Shown: positions 26,087 through 34,139 of the stretch, piece by piece
How the letters are laid out: each line of letters opens with the position of its first letter
How positions within the stretch are numbered: the first letter of the stretch is position 1
NCBI GenBank assembly: GCA_019414205.1
Contig: DXML01000003.1
Location: 62,001 to 126,000 of the forward strand
Source: Collinsella sp.
GTDB lineage: Bacteria > Actinomycetota > Coriobacteriia > Coriobacteriales > Coriobacteriaceae
Direction: 5' to 3'
DNA: 64,000 nucleotides
The notes under the pieces: model-generated
The model's input: only the letters and a program-made list of their open reading frames with translations
What the model was told of the DNA's origin: nothing
Databases searched by the model: none
Translations under genes and position numbers: made by a program

Positions 26087-26779
26087 CTAGATAGACGAGT
26101 CTTTGGACAGCTCAAAATAGTCGGGATGCAAGGCGATAACCGGGCCCTGCTCCTCGGGCATCAGATGCAAGTGTGTCTCGGCCAGATAGCTCGCCGCATC
26201 GGTATCGCCCCTCTTAATGGCCTCGAGAATCCGGCGATGCTGTCGACGAATCGGCTCCCAATCCAGATCCTGCGACACCATACGCAACCAGTTGTATCGC
26301 TCAAAATGCGTGTTGATGCTCTTCATCCAATCCCACAACATGTGGCGGCCGGCAATCTCAAAACACGTCTCATGGAACAGGTTATCCAGGTCAAAGAAGC
26401 GGCGCGTTTCGCCATGGTCGAGCGACTCGGACTCGGTAAGAATCTGCTCAAGCCGCTGCTTTTGCTCGGGCGTGGCAGCAGAACAGCATTTAATAAGCAC
26501 GCTCCTCTCGAGTTTCTCGCGCAAGAAACAGGCGTTCTCGGCGCGCTCCATGCTGATTTTTGAGACATAGGTGCCGCTTTTGGGACGCGTTTCCACCAGC
26601 TCCTGCTCACGCAGGCGCACAAAGGACTCGCGAATGGGCGTGCGCCCGATTCCCGTCTCTTTTTCCAGACCAATCGCCGAAAGGCGTGTGCCGGGCCTAA
26701 GCTCGGCATAGATGATCTTGGAGCGCAATGCGTTGTATGCCTGGTCTTGCAGGCTCTGATAATGCTGGTGTTGTTCCAT
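26087..26779 (-). CDS. GntR-family regulator, FadR/FCD type
   Basis: A 230-residue regulator with a winged helix (residues about 10-75; LQDQAYNALRSKIIYAELRPGTRLSAIGLEKETGIGRTPIRESFVRLREQELVETRPKSGTYV) and an all-helical FCD ligand domain. The FCD metal ligands fit a D...H...H...H pattern (DLDNLFHETCF, H in RRQHRRILEAI, and ETHLH). The start ATG 26779 has GAGGG upstream; a longer frame without a ribosome site exists. The target is unknown. The intergenic DNA upstream holds a 14-bp tandem repeat of palindromic units that could be its operator. Confidence 0.85.
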   Translation of the reverse strand: MEQHQHYQSLQDQAYNALRSKIIYAELRPGTRLSAIGLEKETGIGRTPIRESFVRLREQELVETRPKSGTYVSKISMERAENACFLREKLERSVLIKCCSAATPEQKQRLEQILTESESLDHGETRRFFDLDNLFHETCFEIAGRHMLWDWMKSINTHFERYNWLRMVSQDLDWEPIRRQHRRILEAIKRGDTDAASYLAETHLHLMPEEQGPVIALHPDYFELSKDSSI

Positions 26780-27345
26780 AAAGCCCTCGGATGAAGCCCA
26801 CGGTTTGTCGAATTTCACCACGTTATACTATCGCATCGACACGCCCCGGCTCCCAATCAGTCTTTTTGGGACGGGGCTCTTTTAGCTACCCTGGCCCGCA
26901 GATCGGCCCCTTGCCACAAAAGTGGCCCATCTGCTACGTTAACACGGATAGCCTCGACCATACCGAAAACCGTGAAAACAAAACCGCAGGTAGACAGCTT
27001 GTCAATTATCGAAAAAGCCGACTATGGTTGACCCCTGCGGCTTAAACGTAGTAGATAGGCCCTTTTCGTGACGCAGCACTACCGCACCCCAAATTGGCAC
27101 CCCGAGCCTGTTATAAGTTGCTGTGAAATACGGACGGTTGATAATCAAGGGTTGATAATCAAGGGTTGATAATCAAGGGTTGATAATCAAAGCGCGCTAT
27201 ACGGCTTGCCATATTTCACTATACTTTGCTGTACGTCGCTATACTTTGCTATAACTTGACAATAATCGGCCCGTTACCATCCGGGATATACGGCCTCCAA
27301 GCCAACGCTGGCTTGGGGTCCGTCTTGTACCATGGCTCTTTTGGA
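26780..27345. other. 566-bp intergenic region with hairpins and repeats, no gene
   Basis: No credible coding frame. It holds a hairpin with GCAGAT/ATCTGC and GCCAC-AAAA-GTGGC (26896-26932), a CCGCAGG/CCTGCGG pair (about 26985-27040), the 14-bp tandem array at 27138, and an AT-rich stretch with repeated CTATACTTTGCT (27214-27252). Confidence 0.6.
27138..27190. repeat. Four tandem copies of a 14-bp unit with palindromic core
   Basis: TTGATAATCAA (a perfect odd palindrome) occurs four times with GGG spacers, exact 14-bp period, starting at 27138, 27152, 27166 and 27180. It lies about 360 bp upstream of the GntR gene. This may be a multi-site operator. Confidence 0.9.
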
Positions 27346-28599
27346 CTATGAGCGCTCGTATTTCGTGGCCCGCCCGGTTCCCTGCCTTACGATTGCATTC
27401 CGTTCAAGCAGAGATTCGAGTGCCGCCAACGTCCGCATGCGGCTCAGCCCCGTCTGTTTTTCAATCTCGCTTCGCGACATAATTCGCCCGCCCGACAAGG
27501 CATTGAGAACCTGGATCTCTTCCTCGGACCCTTCAAAGGCATCGGTAGCGGGCAATGTGACGGCCACCATGCCGCCGCGAACATCAAAAATTGGTTGATT
27601 GATCGAATCGCGATAGGCGCGTCTAATGCGCGCGATTCCCGTGCCAAATTTCTCGATGTAATCCAGCTTTAAAAAGACCTCGGCGACAATTGGGTTTCTG
27701 AGCACGGATATCTGCCCATACAGGTATTGTTCCGTCGTCAAACCGGCAGGCAGTGATCCGGGCGAAGTCACAACAACACGATCGTCGTACAAGGCAATTT
27801 GAACATTCGCTCGAACGTCCCACGTCCGATGCACCAAAGCGTTTGCAACAGCTTCGCGGAATGCCTCAAGAGAAATCCGATCGGCTTGGACGCGCTCCAT
27901 CCCTTCGATACGCTCAAAACGGTAGTAGCGTGCAAACATAGCCACCGCCCTGTCCACCTGCTCAATTGCGGATACATTTGTCGCCGTCTCACGGTCCAAG
28001 ATCACATCCTCGGTATCGCCAAAACGGACGCAGTCGATGCCCGGAAAATCATTCTTATCCGCCAAAATCGCCGCAGCGTTGGTATAGCCATCTTTGCCGA
28101 GCAAGCGAAGCGTGCGCATAATATCCGGCGTTAGCTCGGAAATGCCGAGATGTTCAACACACTTATGCTCGAGCGTGTGAAAACTCAAGTCCTGGCGAGC
28201 CGACGTGAGCGCGTCGAACGTTACGTTGCTGCCTTCGAGCGTCAGCCTGCCATACTCAAACCGGTCGACCTCCACCGTTGCCGAATCGTTTCGCCTGTAG
28301 GCCTTTCCCTTGCTTCGATAGGGTTTGTCCTGGCCCTCATAAACCGTAAGGATTACGGTCCCGTGTTTCTCATCGGGCTCGAGCGTGTAACGGGGAGCGG
28401 GATCCAAGCTGTCATTAATCATGTTCTCGATGCGGAGACACTCTGCGACCGGATCTGCAAGGCCGACAGCCACGCCCTCGTCATCAACGCCAAACTCAAT
28501 CTTGCCCGTCCCGTAGTTTGCATAGGCGCTCACCGTTTTAAGAAACGTCGGCGTAACGCTTTCCTTGTATTCGACTGTAGGGTTCTCTCTAACAACCAT
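27346..28599 (-). CDS. AlbA_2 (Schlafen-like) and HATPase_c_4 domain regulator
   Basis: A 417-residue protein. The N-terminal AlbA_2 domain has the family's typical E-YKES, A(Y)ANYGTGKIEFGVDDEG and YRRNDSAT pattern. The middle has HATPase_c_4 segments (LEAFREAVANALVHRTWD, FGTGIARIRRAY). The C-terminus is a winged helix (GGRIMSRSEIEKQTGLSRMRTLAALESLLERNAIVRQG). Members are thought to be transcription regulators or defence-related; exact function is unknown. The start is ATG 28599 with GAGAGGG eight nt upstream; a longer version starting at 28626 is possible. A strong palindrome overlaps its promoter, which suggests autoregulation. Confidence 0.78.
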   Translation of the reverse strand: MVVRENPTVEYKESVTPTFLKTVSAYANYGTGKIEFGVDDEGVAVGLADPVAECLRIENMINDSLDPAPRYTLEPDEKHGTVILTVYEGQDKPYRSKGKAYRRNDSATVEVDRFEYGRLTLEGSNVTFDALTSARQDLSFHTLEHKCVEHLGISELTPDIMRTLRLLGKDGYTNAAAILADKNDFPGIDCVRFGDTEDVILDRETATNVSAIEQVDRAVAMFARYYRFERIEGMERVQADRISLEAFREAVANALVHRTWDVRANVQIALYDDRVVVTSPGSLPAGLTTEQYLYGQISVLRNPIVAEVFLKLDYIEKFGTGIARIRRAYRDSINQPIFDVRGGMVAVTLPATDAFEGSEEEIQVLNALSGGRIMSRSEIEKQTGLSRMRTLAALESLLERNAIVRQGTGRATKYERS

Positions 28600-28636
28600 A
28601 TGTACAACCCTCTCGTTTCGTACCATTCATAACCGT

Positions 28637-28696
28637 ATTATAAGACGAAAACCGTTTGCGTACTGATTTATCAAAGACGCAAACGGTTTTCGTCTT
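28637..28696 (-). promoter_or_regulatory. Promoter with 20-bp perfect inverted repeat
   Basis: Perfect 20-bp arms (28642-28661 and 28677-28696; core ACCGTTTGCGT) with a 15-nt loop. The gene-proximal arm touches a perfect TATAAT (28642-28637) on the minus strand, so a protein bound there would block the AlbA_2 gene. A third partial copy (TTTGCGTACGG) lies just beyond. Confidence 0.55.
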
Positions 28697-28795
28697 TATT
28701 TGCGTACGGAATTAAGACGCATAATTTCGCTTTCGTATGGCTCAATACCGGACACAGACTGTTTTCGTCTGTCAATACGTCTGCAATCCAAACGA

Positions 28796-28831
28796 AAAGA
28801 GCCCCGAGCTCGTATGAACTCGGGGCTCTTT
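28796..28831. terminator. Bidirectional terminator-like hairpin
   Basis: AAAGAGCCCCGAG / CTCGGGGCTCTTT with a 10-nt loop. It separates the AlbA_2 promoter from the GntR remnant. Confidence 0.65.
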
Positions 28832-28881
28832 GTGCCGCACATCTATGAGAGGAGAAATTCGATGCGTACGGGCGCTATTCC

Positions 28882-29128
28882 ATGAAGCCGCCCTGGGATG
28901 GCGGCAACCTCGTCGTTACCCGTCCGATGGGTGTGCTCAAGGCATCCGTTCCCCTCTTTATCGACGTAACGGGCAAAAAAGCTCGTCGAGGAGACCATCC
29001 GTACGCACCACGGTGTGGCCGGCGCCATCGAGGCGCGCAACCCCACCGCCGCTCACGATGCGATGTATCTGCACCCGGTCTACAACCGCAACATGATTGC
29101 AGAGGACGCACAGACAAAAGGCATTTAA
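28882..29128 (+). pseudogene. Remnant of a GntR/FCD regulator (C-terminal part, frameshifted)
   Basis: The first frame reads LVVTRPMGVLKASVPLFIDVTGKK. After an A6 run at 28975-28980 the reading moves to another frame: LVEETIRTHHGVAGAIEARNPTAAHDAMYLH, then VYNRNMIAED, ending in TAA at 29126. Together these match the end of an FCD ligand domain (H-x-x-x-x-AIEARNPTAAHDAM). One fewer A would restore the frame. The whole DNA-binding half is missing and no start or ribosome site fits. It differs from the intact GntR at 26087. A dead copy is the simplest reading. Confidence 0.65.
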
Positions 29129-29147
29129 GGCTCGACAATGATCTTTC

Positions 29148-29188
29148 TTTGATAAAACGCAAGCGGCGGCCGCTTGCGTTTTATCAAA
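29148..29188. repeat. Perfect 41-bp palindrome
   Basis: Two 20-bp arms (TTTGATAAAACGCAAG...) around a single central G. Such a short centre suits cruciform DNA or a two-way terminator. Confidence 0.85.
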
Positions 29189-29203
29189 TAGTGCAATGGG
29201 GCC

Positions 29204-29238
29204 AGGTTTACATGCACCAAGTTGGTGCAAAGTAACCT
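29204..29238. repeat. Hairpin repeat family 4
   Basis: AGGTTTACATGCACCAA and TTGGTGCAAAGTAACCT, one-nt loop, followed by GTCCCC. A related copy is at 40338. It lies 24 nt past the oxidoreductase stop. Confidence 0.65.
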
Positions 29239-29261
29239 GTCCCCACGCACCAAGGGGTTGA

Positions 29262-31211
29262 CTAGAGCTCGCAGGCGACCTTGTAGCCATCGCCGATGGC
29301 ATCGCGGATGTTGCCGCACTTCTGGGCATCGCCCAGCACGTGGGTGGCAACACCGGCTGCAGCCAGGTCATCAGCCAGCTTGGTATTGGGACGATAGCCC
29401 ATGGCAAGCACCAGCGTATCGGCACCGGTGATGGTGTGGACCTCGCCGTCCTTCTCGTAACTGATGGTGTCCTCGGTGATCTCGGTCACCTTGGCCTCGG
29501 TCAGCACGTGGACGCCCTTGGAGAGCATGCGCGTGATGAGCACCGCGCGACCGGCACCGCCCTCGTTGGCGGCGAGCGTCTTGGTCATCTCGATGACGGT
29601 GACATCGCGGTTGGCCGGCGACAGGTCGTTGACCAGCGGAGCCAGATAATCGGCCGTCTCGCAGCCAACGGTGCCGCCGCCCACGATGACGATCTTCTTA
29701 CCCGGGAAAGCCTTGCCACCCAGCAGGTCGTCGGCCGTCATAACCTGCTTAAAGCCCTGCATGAAGGCCGGGGCGATGGGCTCGGCGCCATAAGCCAGGA
29801 CGACCTCGTAGCCCGCGTAGTCACGCTGAATGTCCTCGGCCGAAAGCTCGGTACCAAAGATGCACTTCACGCCCGCCTCAGCAAGACGGCGATACTGGTA
29901 CTTGATCACGCGGGTGAGTTCCTGCTTTGCCGGCGGAACAGCCGCGATGCGCATCTCGCCGCCCGGCTCGTCCTGCTTATCCACGAGCACCACGTTGTGG
30001 CCGCGCTTGGCGGCAATGTAGGCTGCCTCCATGCCCGCAGGACCGGCACCCACAACCAGCACGTTCTTAGCCTCGGCGGCAGGCTCGTAGCCAGCCTCGT
30101 CGCGCTCCACGTCCGGGTTGACAGTGCAGGAGATGCGCTTGCCAAACATAATGCCGTTCAGGCAGCGCAGGCAGCCAATGCAGGGGCGGATGTCGTCGGC
30201 GTTGCCGGCAGCGGCCTTGTTGCAGAACTCGGCATCGCACAGATTGGCGCGGCCCATCATGCAGATGTCGGCGGCGCCGTCCTCGATCAGCTCCTCGGCA
30301 ATCCAGGCCTCGTTGATGCGACCGACCGTGGCGACAGGAATGTTGACGTGCTTCTTAATCTCGCGCGAGCAGGCGGCGTGCGAGGCCTGCTGCGTACCGG
30401 CGGCGGGAATCGCGGAGCCGCGCTTGATGGTGGTACCGCCCGACACGTGAATCATGTCGACGCCGGCCTTCTCCAGGCGACGTGAAACGTAGACCATGTC
30501 GTTGAGGGTCAGGCCGCCATCGGTGTACTCATCGCCCGAGATGCGGACGTCGATGATAAAGTCCTTGCCGCAGCGCTCGCGAATCTCGGCAATGACCTCG
30601 AGCAGGAAGCGCATGCGAGCGTCGAGCGAGCCGCCGTACTCATCGGTACGCTTGTTGTAGAGCGGGGTCAAAAAGCCGCCGAGCATGCCGTGGGCGTGCG
30701 CCGCATGGACCTCGACGCCATCGACGCCAGCCTTCTGCATACGCACGGCTGCGTCGCCAAACTGATGCGTGAGCTCGTGAATCTCATCGACCGTGATGGG
30801 GCGCGGCGCCTCGCGGGCATAGGACGGGCCCACAAAGGACGGGGCAATGAGGCGCGGCGTGCCCGGAATGTTAAAGGCCATGTAGGCGGGGTGGAAGAGC
30901 TGCGGCATGATCTTGCAGCCGTACTCGTGGACGGCTGTGGCGAGCTTTTCCCAGCCGGGGATAAACGTGTCGTCGTAGCAGCACATGTCGCCCGGCAGAT
31001 AGGTATAGGTGGGCTCGACCGTCACGACCTCGGTGATGATTAGGCCCACGCCGCCCTTGGCGCGGGCGCGGTAATGGTCGACCAGATCGTCGGTCACATA
31101 GCCGTGGTCGGCCAGGTTGGTAGACACCGGCGGCATAAAGACGCGGTTCTTGACCTCGGTCGTACCGACCTTGATCGGGCTAAAGAGCATCGGGTAGGCG
31201 GATGACTCCAT
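29262..31211 (-). CDS. Old Yellow Enzyme family NADH:flavin oxidoreductase / FAD fusion (BaiH / 2,4-dienoyl-CoA reductase type)
   Basis: A 649-residue three-cofactor enzyme. Residues 1-360 are the FMN TIM barrel (LFSPIKVGTTEVKNRVFMPPV, HAAHAHGMLGGFLTPLYNKRTDEYGG). A 4Fe-4S site follows at about 345-370 (CIGCLRC ... C). The rest holds FAD- and NAD-binding folds (VLVVGAGPAGMEAAYIAAKRGH, KIVIVGGGTVGCETADYL). The family reduces activated C=C bonds in enoates, bile-acid intermediates or plant compounds under anaerobic conditions. Substrate cannot be called. ATG 31211 has AAAGGA upstream. It stands alone. Confidence 0.85.
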   Translation of the reverse strand: MESSAYPMLFSPIKVGTTEVKNRVFMPPVSTNLADHGYVTDDLVDHYRARAKGGVGLIITEVVTVEPTYTYLPGDMCCYDDTFIPGWEKLATAVHEYGCKIMPQLFHPAYMAFNIPGTPRLIAPSFVGPSYAREAPRPITVDEIHELTHQFGDAAVRMQKAGVDGVEVHAAHAHGMLGGFLTPLYNKRTDEYGGSLDARMRFLLEVIAEIRERCGKDFIIDVRISGDEYTDGGLTLNDMVYVSRRLEKAGVDMIHVSGGTTIKRGSAIPAAGTQQASHAACSREIKKHVNIPVATVGRINEAWIAEELIEDGAADICMMGRANLCDAEFCNKAAAGNADDIRPCIGCLRCLNGIMFGKRISCTVNPDVERDEAGYEPAAEAKNVLVVGAGPAGMEAAYIAAKRGHNVVLVDKQDEPGGEMRIAAVPPAKQELTRVIKYQYRRLAEAGVKCIFGTELSAEDIQRDYAGYEVVLAYGAEPIAPAFMQGFKQVMTADDLLGGKAFPGKKIVIVGGGTVGCETADYLAPLVNDLSPANRDVTVIEMTKTLAANEGGAGRAVLITRMLSKGVHVLTEAKVTEITEDTISYEKDGEVHTITGADTLVLAMGYRPNTKLADDLAAAGVATHVLGDAQKCGNIRDAIGDGYKVACEL

Positions 31212-31329
31212 ACAGGCTTCCTTTCGTTTAAGCCGCTCGGCGGCACTTGCAGACGTACCTATCGTATCAGCAACCGCCGCATTCGCACTCGCTCGCACTC
31301 CCCACCTTCAATCCCGACCCTCACAAAAA

Positions 31330-31396
31330 AGTTGCGGTGGAATACGGAGTAGATGAGACTTTTGACAGCCAAAACAGTCCGTATTTCACCGCAACT
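31330..31396. repeat. Hairpin repeat family 3
   Basis: AGTTGCGGTGGAATACGGA and TCCGTATTTCACCGCAACT arms, with a loop of AGTAGATGAGACTTTTG type. Near-identical copy at 39745; together the two copies bracket the entire kdp region. Confidence 0.8.
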
Positions 31397-31459
31397 GATG
31401 GGCGGGGTGGAATTGAGGGCTCAGATAGTCAGTCATACCCTCATCCGCCACTCCCTCAC

Positions 31460-32050
31460 CTACAGCGCGCCGTCCAGCATAAGGTTCACCTTGAGCACGT
31501 TGACCGTGGGCTCGCCGAAGACGCCCAGGAATCGGCCCCTGGTGCACTGGGCGATGATGTCGCGCACCTCGCCTTCGCTCTTGCCCGTGGCCTTCGCCAG
31601 GCGCGGTACCTGGTACTCGGCGGCATCGGGGGAGATCTCCGGGTCGAGGCCGGACCCCGAACACGTCACCAGGTCGACGGGCACAGCGTCCATATCGGCA
31701 TCGGGGTTGGCGGCGCGGATCTTCTTCACGCGCGCATCCACAAGCTGCCGATACTCCTCACTCGCCGGGGACAGGTTGGACGGGGCACCATACGCCATGA
31801 GCTCGCCGCCTTCGCCTTCGACAATTGATACGTTCTGGATACGACCCCACATGTGGGCTTCGTCATCGAAGTTCTGGCCGATGAGCTCGGAACCCACAAC
31901 CTTGCCGTCGACCGTAATGAGCGAACCGTTCGCCTGATACGGGAACGTAACCTGAGCGATGCCGGTCACCACGAGCGTGTATCCCAGGCCGCAGACGATG
32001 GTAAACAGCGCGAACACGCCAAGTGCGCGCGATGCGATACCTTTGAACAT
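31460..32050 (-). CDS. kdpC: K+-transporting ATPase subunit KdpC
   Basis: A 196-residue subunit with one N-terminal membrane helix (FALFTIVCGLGYTLVVTGIAQ) and a soluble external domain. Conserved segments are GSELIGQNF, NLSPAS, PVDLVTCSGSGLDPEISP and YQVPRLAKATG. It stabilises the KdpFABC complex and raises ATP affinity. ATG 32050 has GGAGG upstream and lies 12 nt after kdpB. Last gene of the operon. Confidence 0.95.
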   Translation of the reverse strand: MFKGIASRALGVFALFTIVCGLGYTLVVTGIAQVTFPYQANGSLITVDGKVVGSELIGQNFDDEAHMWGRIQNVSIVEGEGGELMAYGAPSNLSPASEEYRQLVDARVKKIRAANPDADMDAVPVDLVTCSGSGLDPEISPDAAEYQVPRLAKATGKSEGEVRDIIAQCTRGRFLGVFGEPTVNVLKVNLMLDGAL

Positions 32051-32062
32051 ACAAACCTCCGT

Positions 32063-34123
32063 CTACATCATGCCAATGCCGAACAAGGCCAGCAGCATGT
32101 CGATAATCTTGATGAATACGAACGGGGCAACGATGCCGCCCAGACCCCACACGAGCAGGTTGTGGGTCAGCAGCTGTCCGGACGGGACCTCGCGGTACTT
32201 AACGCCCTTGAGAGCCGCCGGAATTAGCGCGACGATGACCAGCGCGTTGTAGATGATGGCGGACAGCACGGCCGTCAACGGGTTGGTGAGGCCCAGGATG
32301 TTGAGGGCGCCCAGTCCCGAATAGATCGGCGAGAACAGGGCCGGGATGATAGCGAAGTACTTCGCCACGTCGTTGGCCACCGAGAAGGTCGTGAGCGAGC
32401 CGCGGGTCATGAGCAGCTGCTTGCCAATACGCACGACCTCGATGAGCTTGGTGGGGCTGGAGTCGAGGTCGACCATGTTGCCGGCCTCCTTGGCAGCCTG
32501 GGTGCCCGTGTTCATGGCCACGGCGACGTCGGCCTGGGCCAGAGCGGGCGCGTCGTTGGTGCCGTCGCCGGTCATGGCGACCAGGTGACCCTCACGCTGG
32601 AACTCGCGGATCTTCTCGAGTTTGCCTTCAGGGGTGGCCTCGGCCAGGAAGTCGTCAACGCCGGCCTCGGCGGCGATTGCCGCGGCGGTGAGCGGATTGT
32701 CGCCCGTCACCATGATGGTCTTGATGCCCATCTTGCGCAGGTCGGCGAACTTCTCCTTAACGCCGGACTTGATGATGTCCTTGAGGTACACAACGCCCAG
32801 GACGCGGCAGTTCTTGGTCACGACCAGCGGGGTGCCGCCGGCCTTGGCGATGCGCTCGACGACCTCGTCGCACTCCTGGGAGAACACGCCGCCGGCAGCC
32901 TCCACATAAGCGCGAACGGAATCGGCAGCGCCCTTGCGGATCTCATTGCCCTCGTAGTTCACGCCGGACATACGCGTTGCCGCGGTGAACGGGATGAACT
33001 CCATACCCTTATCCTCGAGCGTGCGGCCGCGCAGACCGAACTGCTCCTTGGCGAGCACGACGATGGAACGGCCCTCGGGGGTCTCGTCGGCCAGCGAGGA
33101 AAGCTGAGCGGCATCGGCCAGCTCCGCGGGATCGACGCCGTCGACCGGGATGAACTCGGCGGCTTGGCGGTTACCCAGGGTGATGGTGCCGGTCTTGTCG
33201 AGCATGAGGATGTCGACGTCGCCGGCGGCCTCGATGGCGCGGCCGGACATGGCCAGCACGTTGGCCTCGTTCAGACGGCTCATGCCGGCGATGCCGATGG
33301 CGGACAGAAGGGCGCCGATGGTAGTGGGAGCCAGGCACACGAGCAGCGCCACGAGCGTGGTCACAGCCGTGGGGTTGACCATGTCGTTAAGACCGACCGA
33401 GAAGCAGGAGTAACAATACAGGGCCAGCGTGACCAGGATAAAGACGATGGAGAGGGCCACCAGGAAGATCTCCAGAGCGATCTCGTTAGGGGTCTTCTTG
33501 CGCGCGGCACCCTCGACCATCGCGATCATCTTGTCCAGGAAGCTCTGGCCGGGCTCACTGGAGATCTTGACGATAATCCAGTCGGACAGCACCGTGGTAC
33601 CGCCGGTAACGGCAGAGCGGTCGCCGCCGGCCTCGCGGACCACGGGGGCGGACTCGCCGGTGATGGCGGACTCGTCAACGGAGGCAGCGCCCTCGATGAC
33701 GTCGCCGTCGCCGGGAATCTGCTCGCCGGCGCGTACGATCACCAGGTCGCCGCGCGTGAGCTCGGTGCCGGGAACGACGGTGAAGCGCTCTTTGTCCTCA
33801 ACGGACTCGATGCGATGGGCCTCGACATCCTTCTTGGCCGCACGCAGGGAATCGGCCTGAGCCTTACCGCGGCCCTCGGCAAGCGCCTCGGCGAAGTTCG
33901 AGAACAGGTCGGTAAGCCACAGGATGACCGCGATGGTGACCACATAGTAGGTGGGCACACCCGCGTCCTGCACACCGAAGATGGAAGCGACGGCCAGGAC
34001 GGAGGTCATGACGGCTGAAAGCCACACCAGGAACATGACCGGGTTTTGAATCTGGACGCGAGGGTCCAGCTTGGCAAACGAGTCGCGGACCGCGCGGCCC
34101 ATCATGTCTTTTTGCATAGTCAT
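32063..34123 (-). CDS. kdpB: K+-transporting P-type ATPase subunit KdpB
   Basis: A 686-residue catalytic subunit. The phosphorylation motif is DKTGTITLGN, the actuator loop TGESAPV and the hinge GDGTNDAPALAQADVAVAMN. It couples ATP hydrolysis to K+ import through KdpA. The start is ATG 34123 with GGAGG ten nt upstream; ATG 34117 two codons later is an alternative. It lies 16 nt after kdpA. Confidence 0.96.
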   Translation of the reverse strand: MTMQKDMMGRAVRDSFAKLDPRVQIQNPVMFLVWLSAVMTSVLAVASIFGVQDAGVPTYYVVTIAVILWLTDLFSNFAEALAEGRGKAQADSLRAAKKDVEAHRIESVEDKERFTVVPGTELTRGDLVIVRAGEQIPGDGDVIEGAASVDESAITGESAPVVREAGGDRSAVTGGTTVLSDWIIVKISSEPGQSFLDKMIAMVEGAARKKTPNEIALEIFLVALSIVFILVTLALYCYSCFSVGLNDMVNPTAVTTLVALLVCLAPTTIGALLSAIGIAGMSRLNEANVLAMSGRAIEAAGDVDILMLDKTGTITLGNRQAAEFIPVDGVDPAELADAAQLSSLADETPEGRSIVVLAKEQFGLRGRTLEDKGMEFIPFTAATRMSGVNYEGNEIRKGAADSVRAYVEAAGGVFSQECDEVVERIAKAGGTPLVVTKNCRVLGVVYLKDIIKSGVKEKFADLRKMGIKTIMVTGDNPLTAAAIAAEAGVDDFLAEATPEGKLEKIREFQREGHLVAMTGDGTNDAPALAQADVAVAMNTGTQAAKEAGNMVDLDSSPTKLIEVVRIGKQLLMTRGSLTTFSVANDVAKYFAIIPALFSPIYSGLGALNILGLTNPLTAVLSAIIYNALVIVALIPAALKGVKYREVPSGQLLTHNLLVWGLGGIVAPFVFIKIIDMLLALFGIGMM

Positions 34124-34139
34124 AAATCTGCGCCCTCCT

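Larger units (their letters stand above)
28600..29261. other. 662-bp region without an intact gene
   Basis: It contains the promoter palindrome of the AlbA_2 gene, a GACACAGAC/GTCTGTC hairpin (28750-28773), a terminator-like hairpin (28796), a decayed GntR fragment (28882-29128) and two further palindromes (29148, 29204). Confidence 0.6.

Noticed and set aside
27138..27190. CRISPR array
   Set aside because: Units are contiguous 14-mers with a constant GGG between palindromes; there are no unique spacers and no cas genes nearby.
28600..29261. Small plus-strand genes in this interval
   Set aside because: Open frames are interrupted by palindromes and lack ribosome sites; only the FCD remnant shows a family resemblance.
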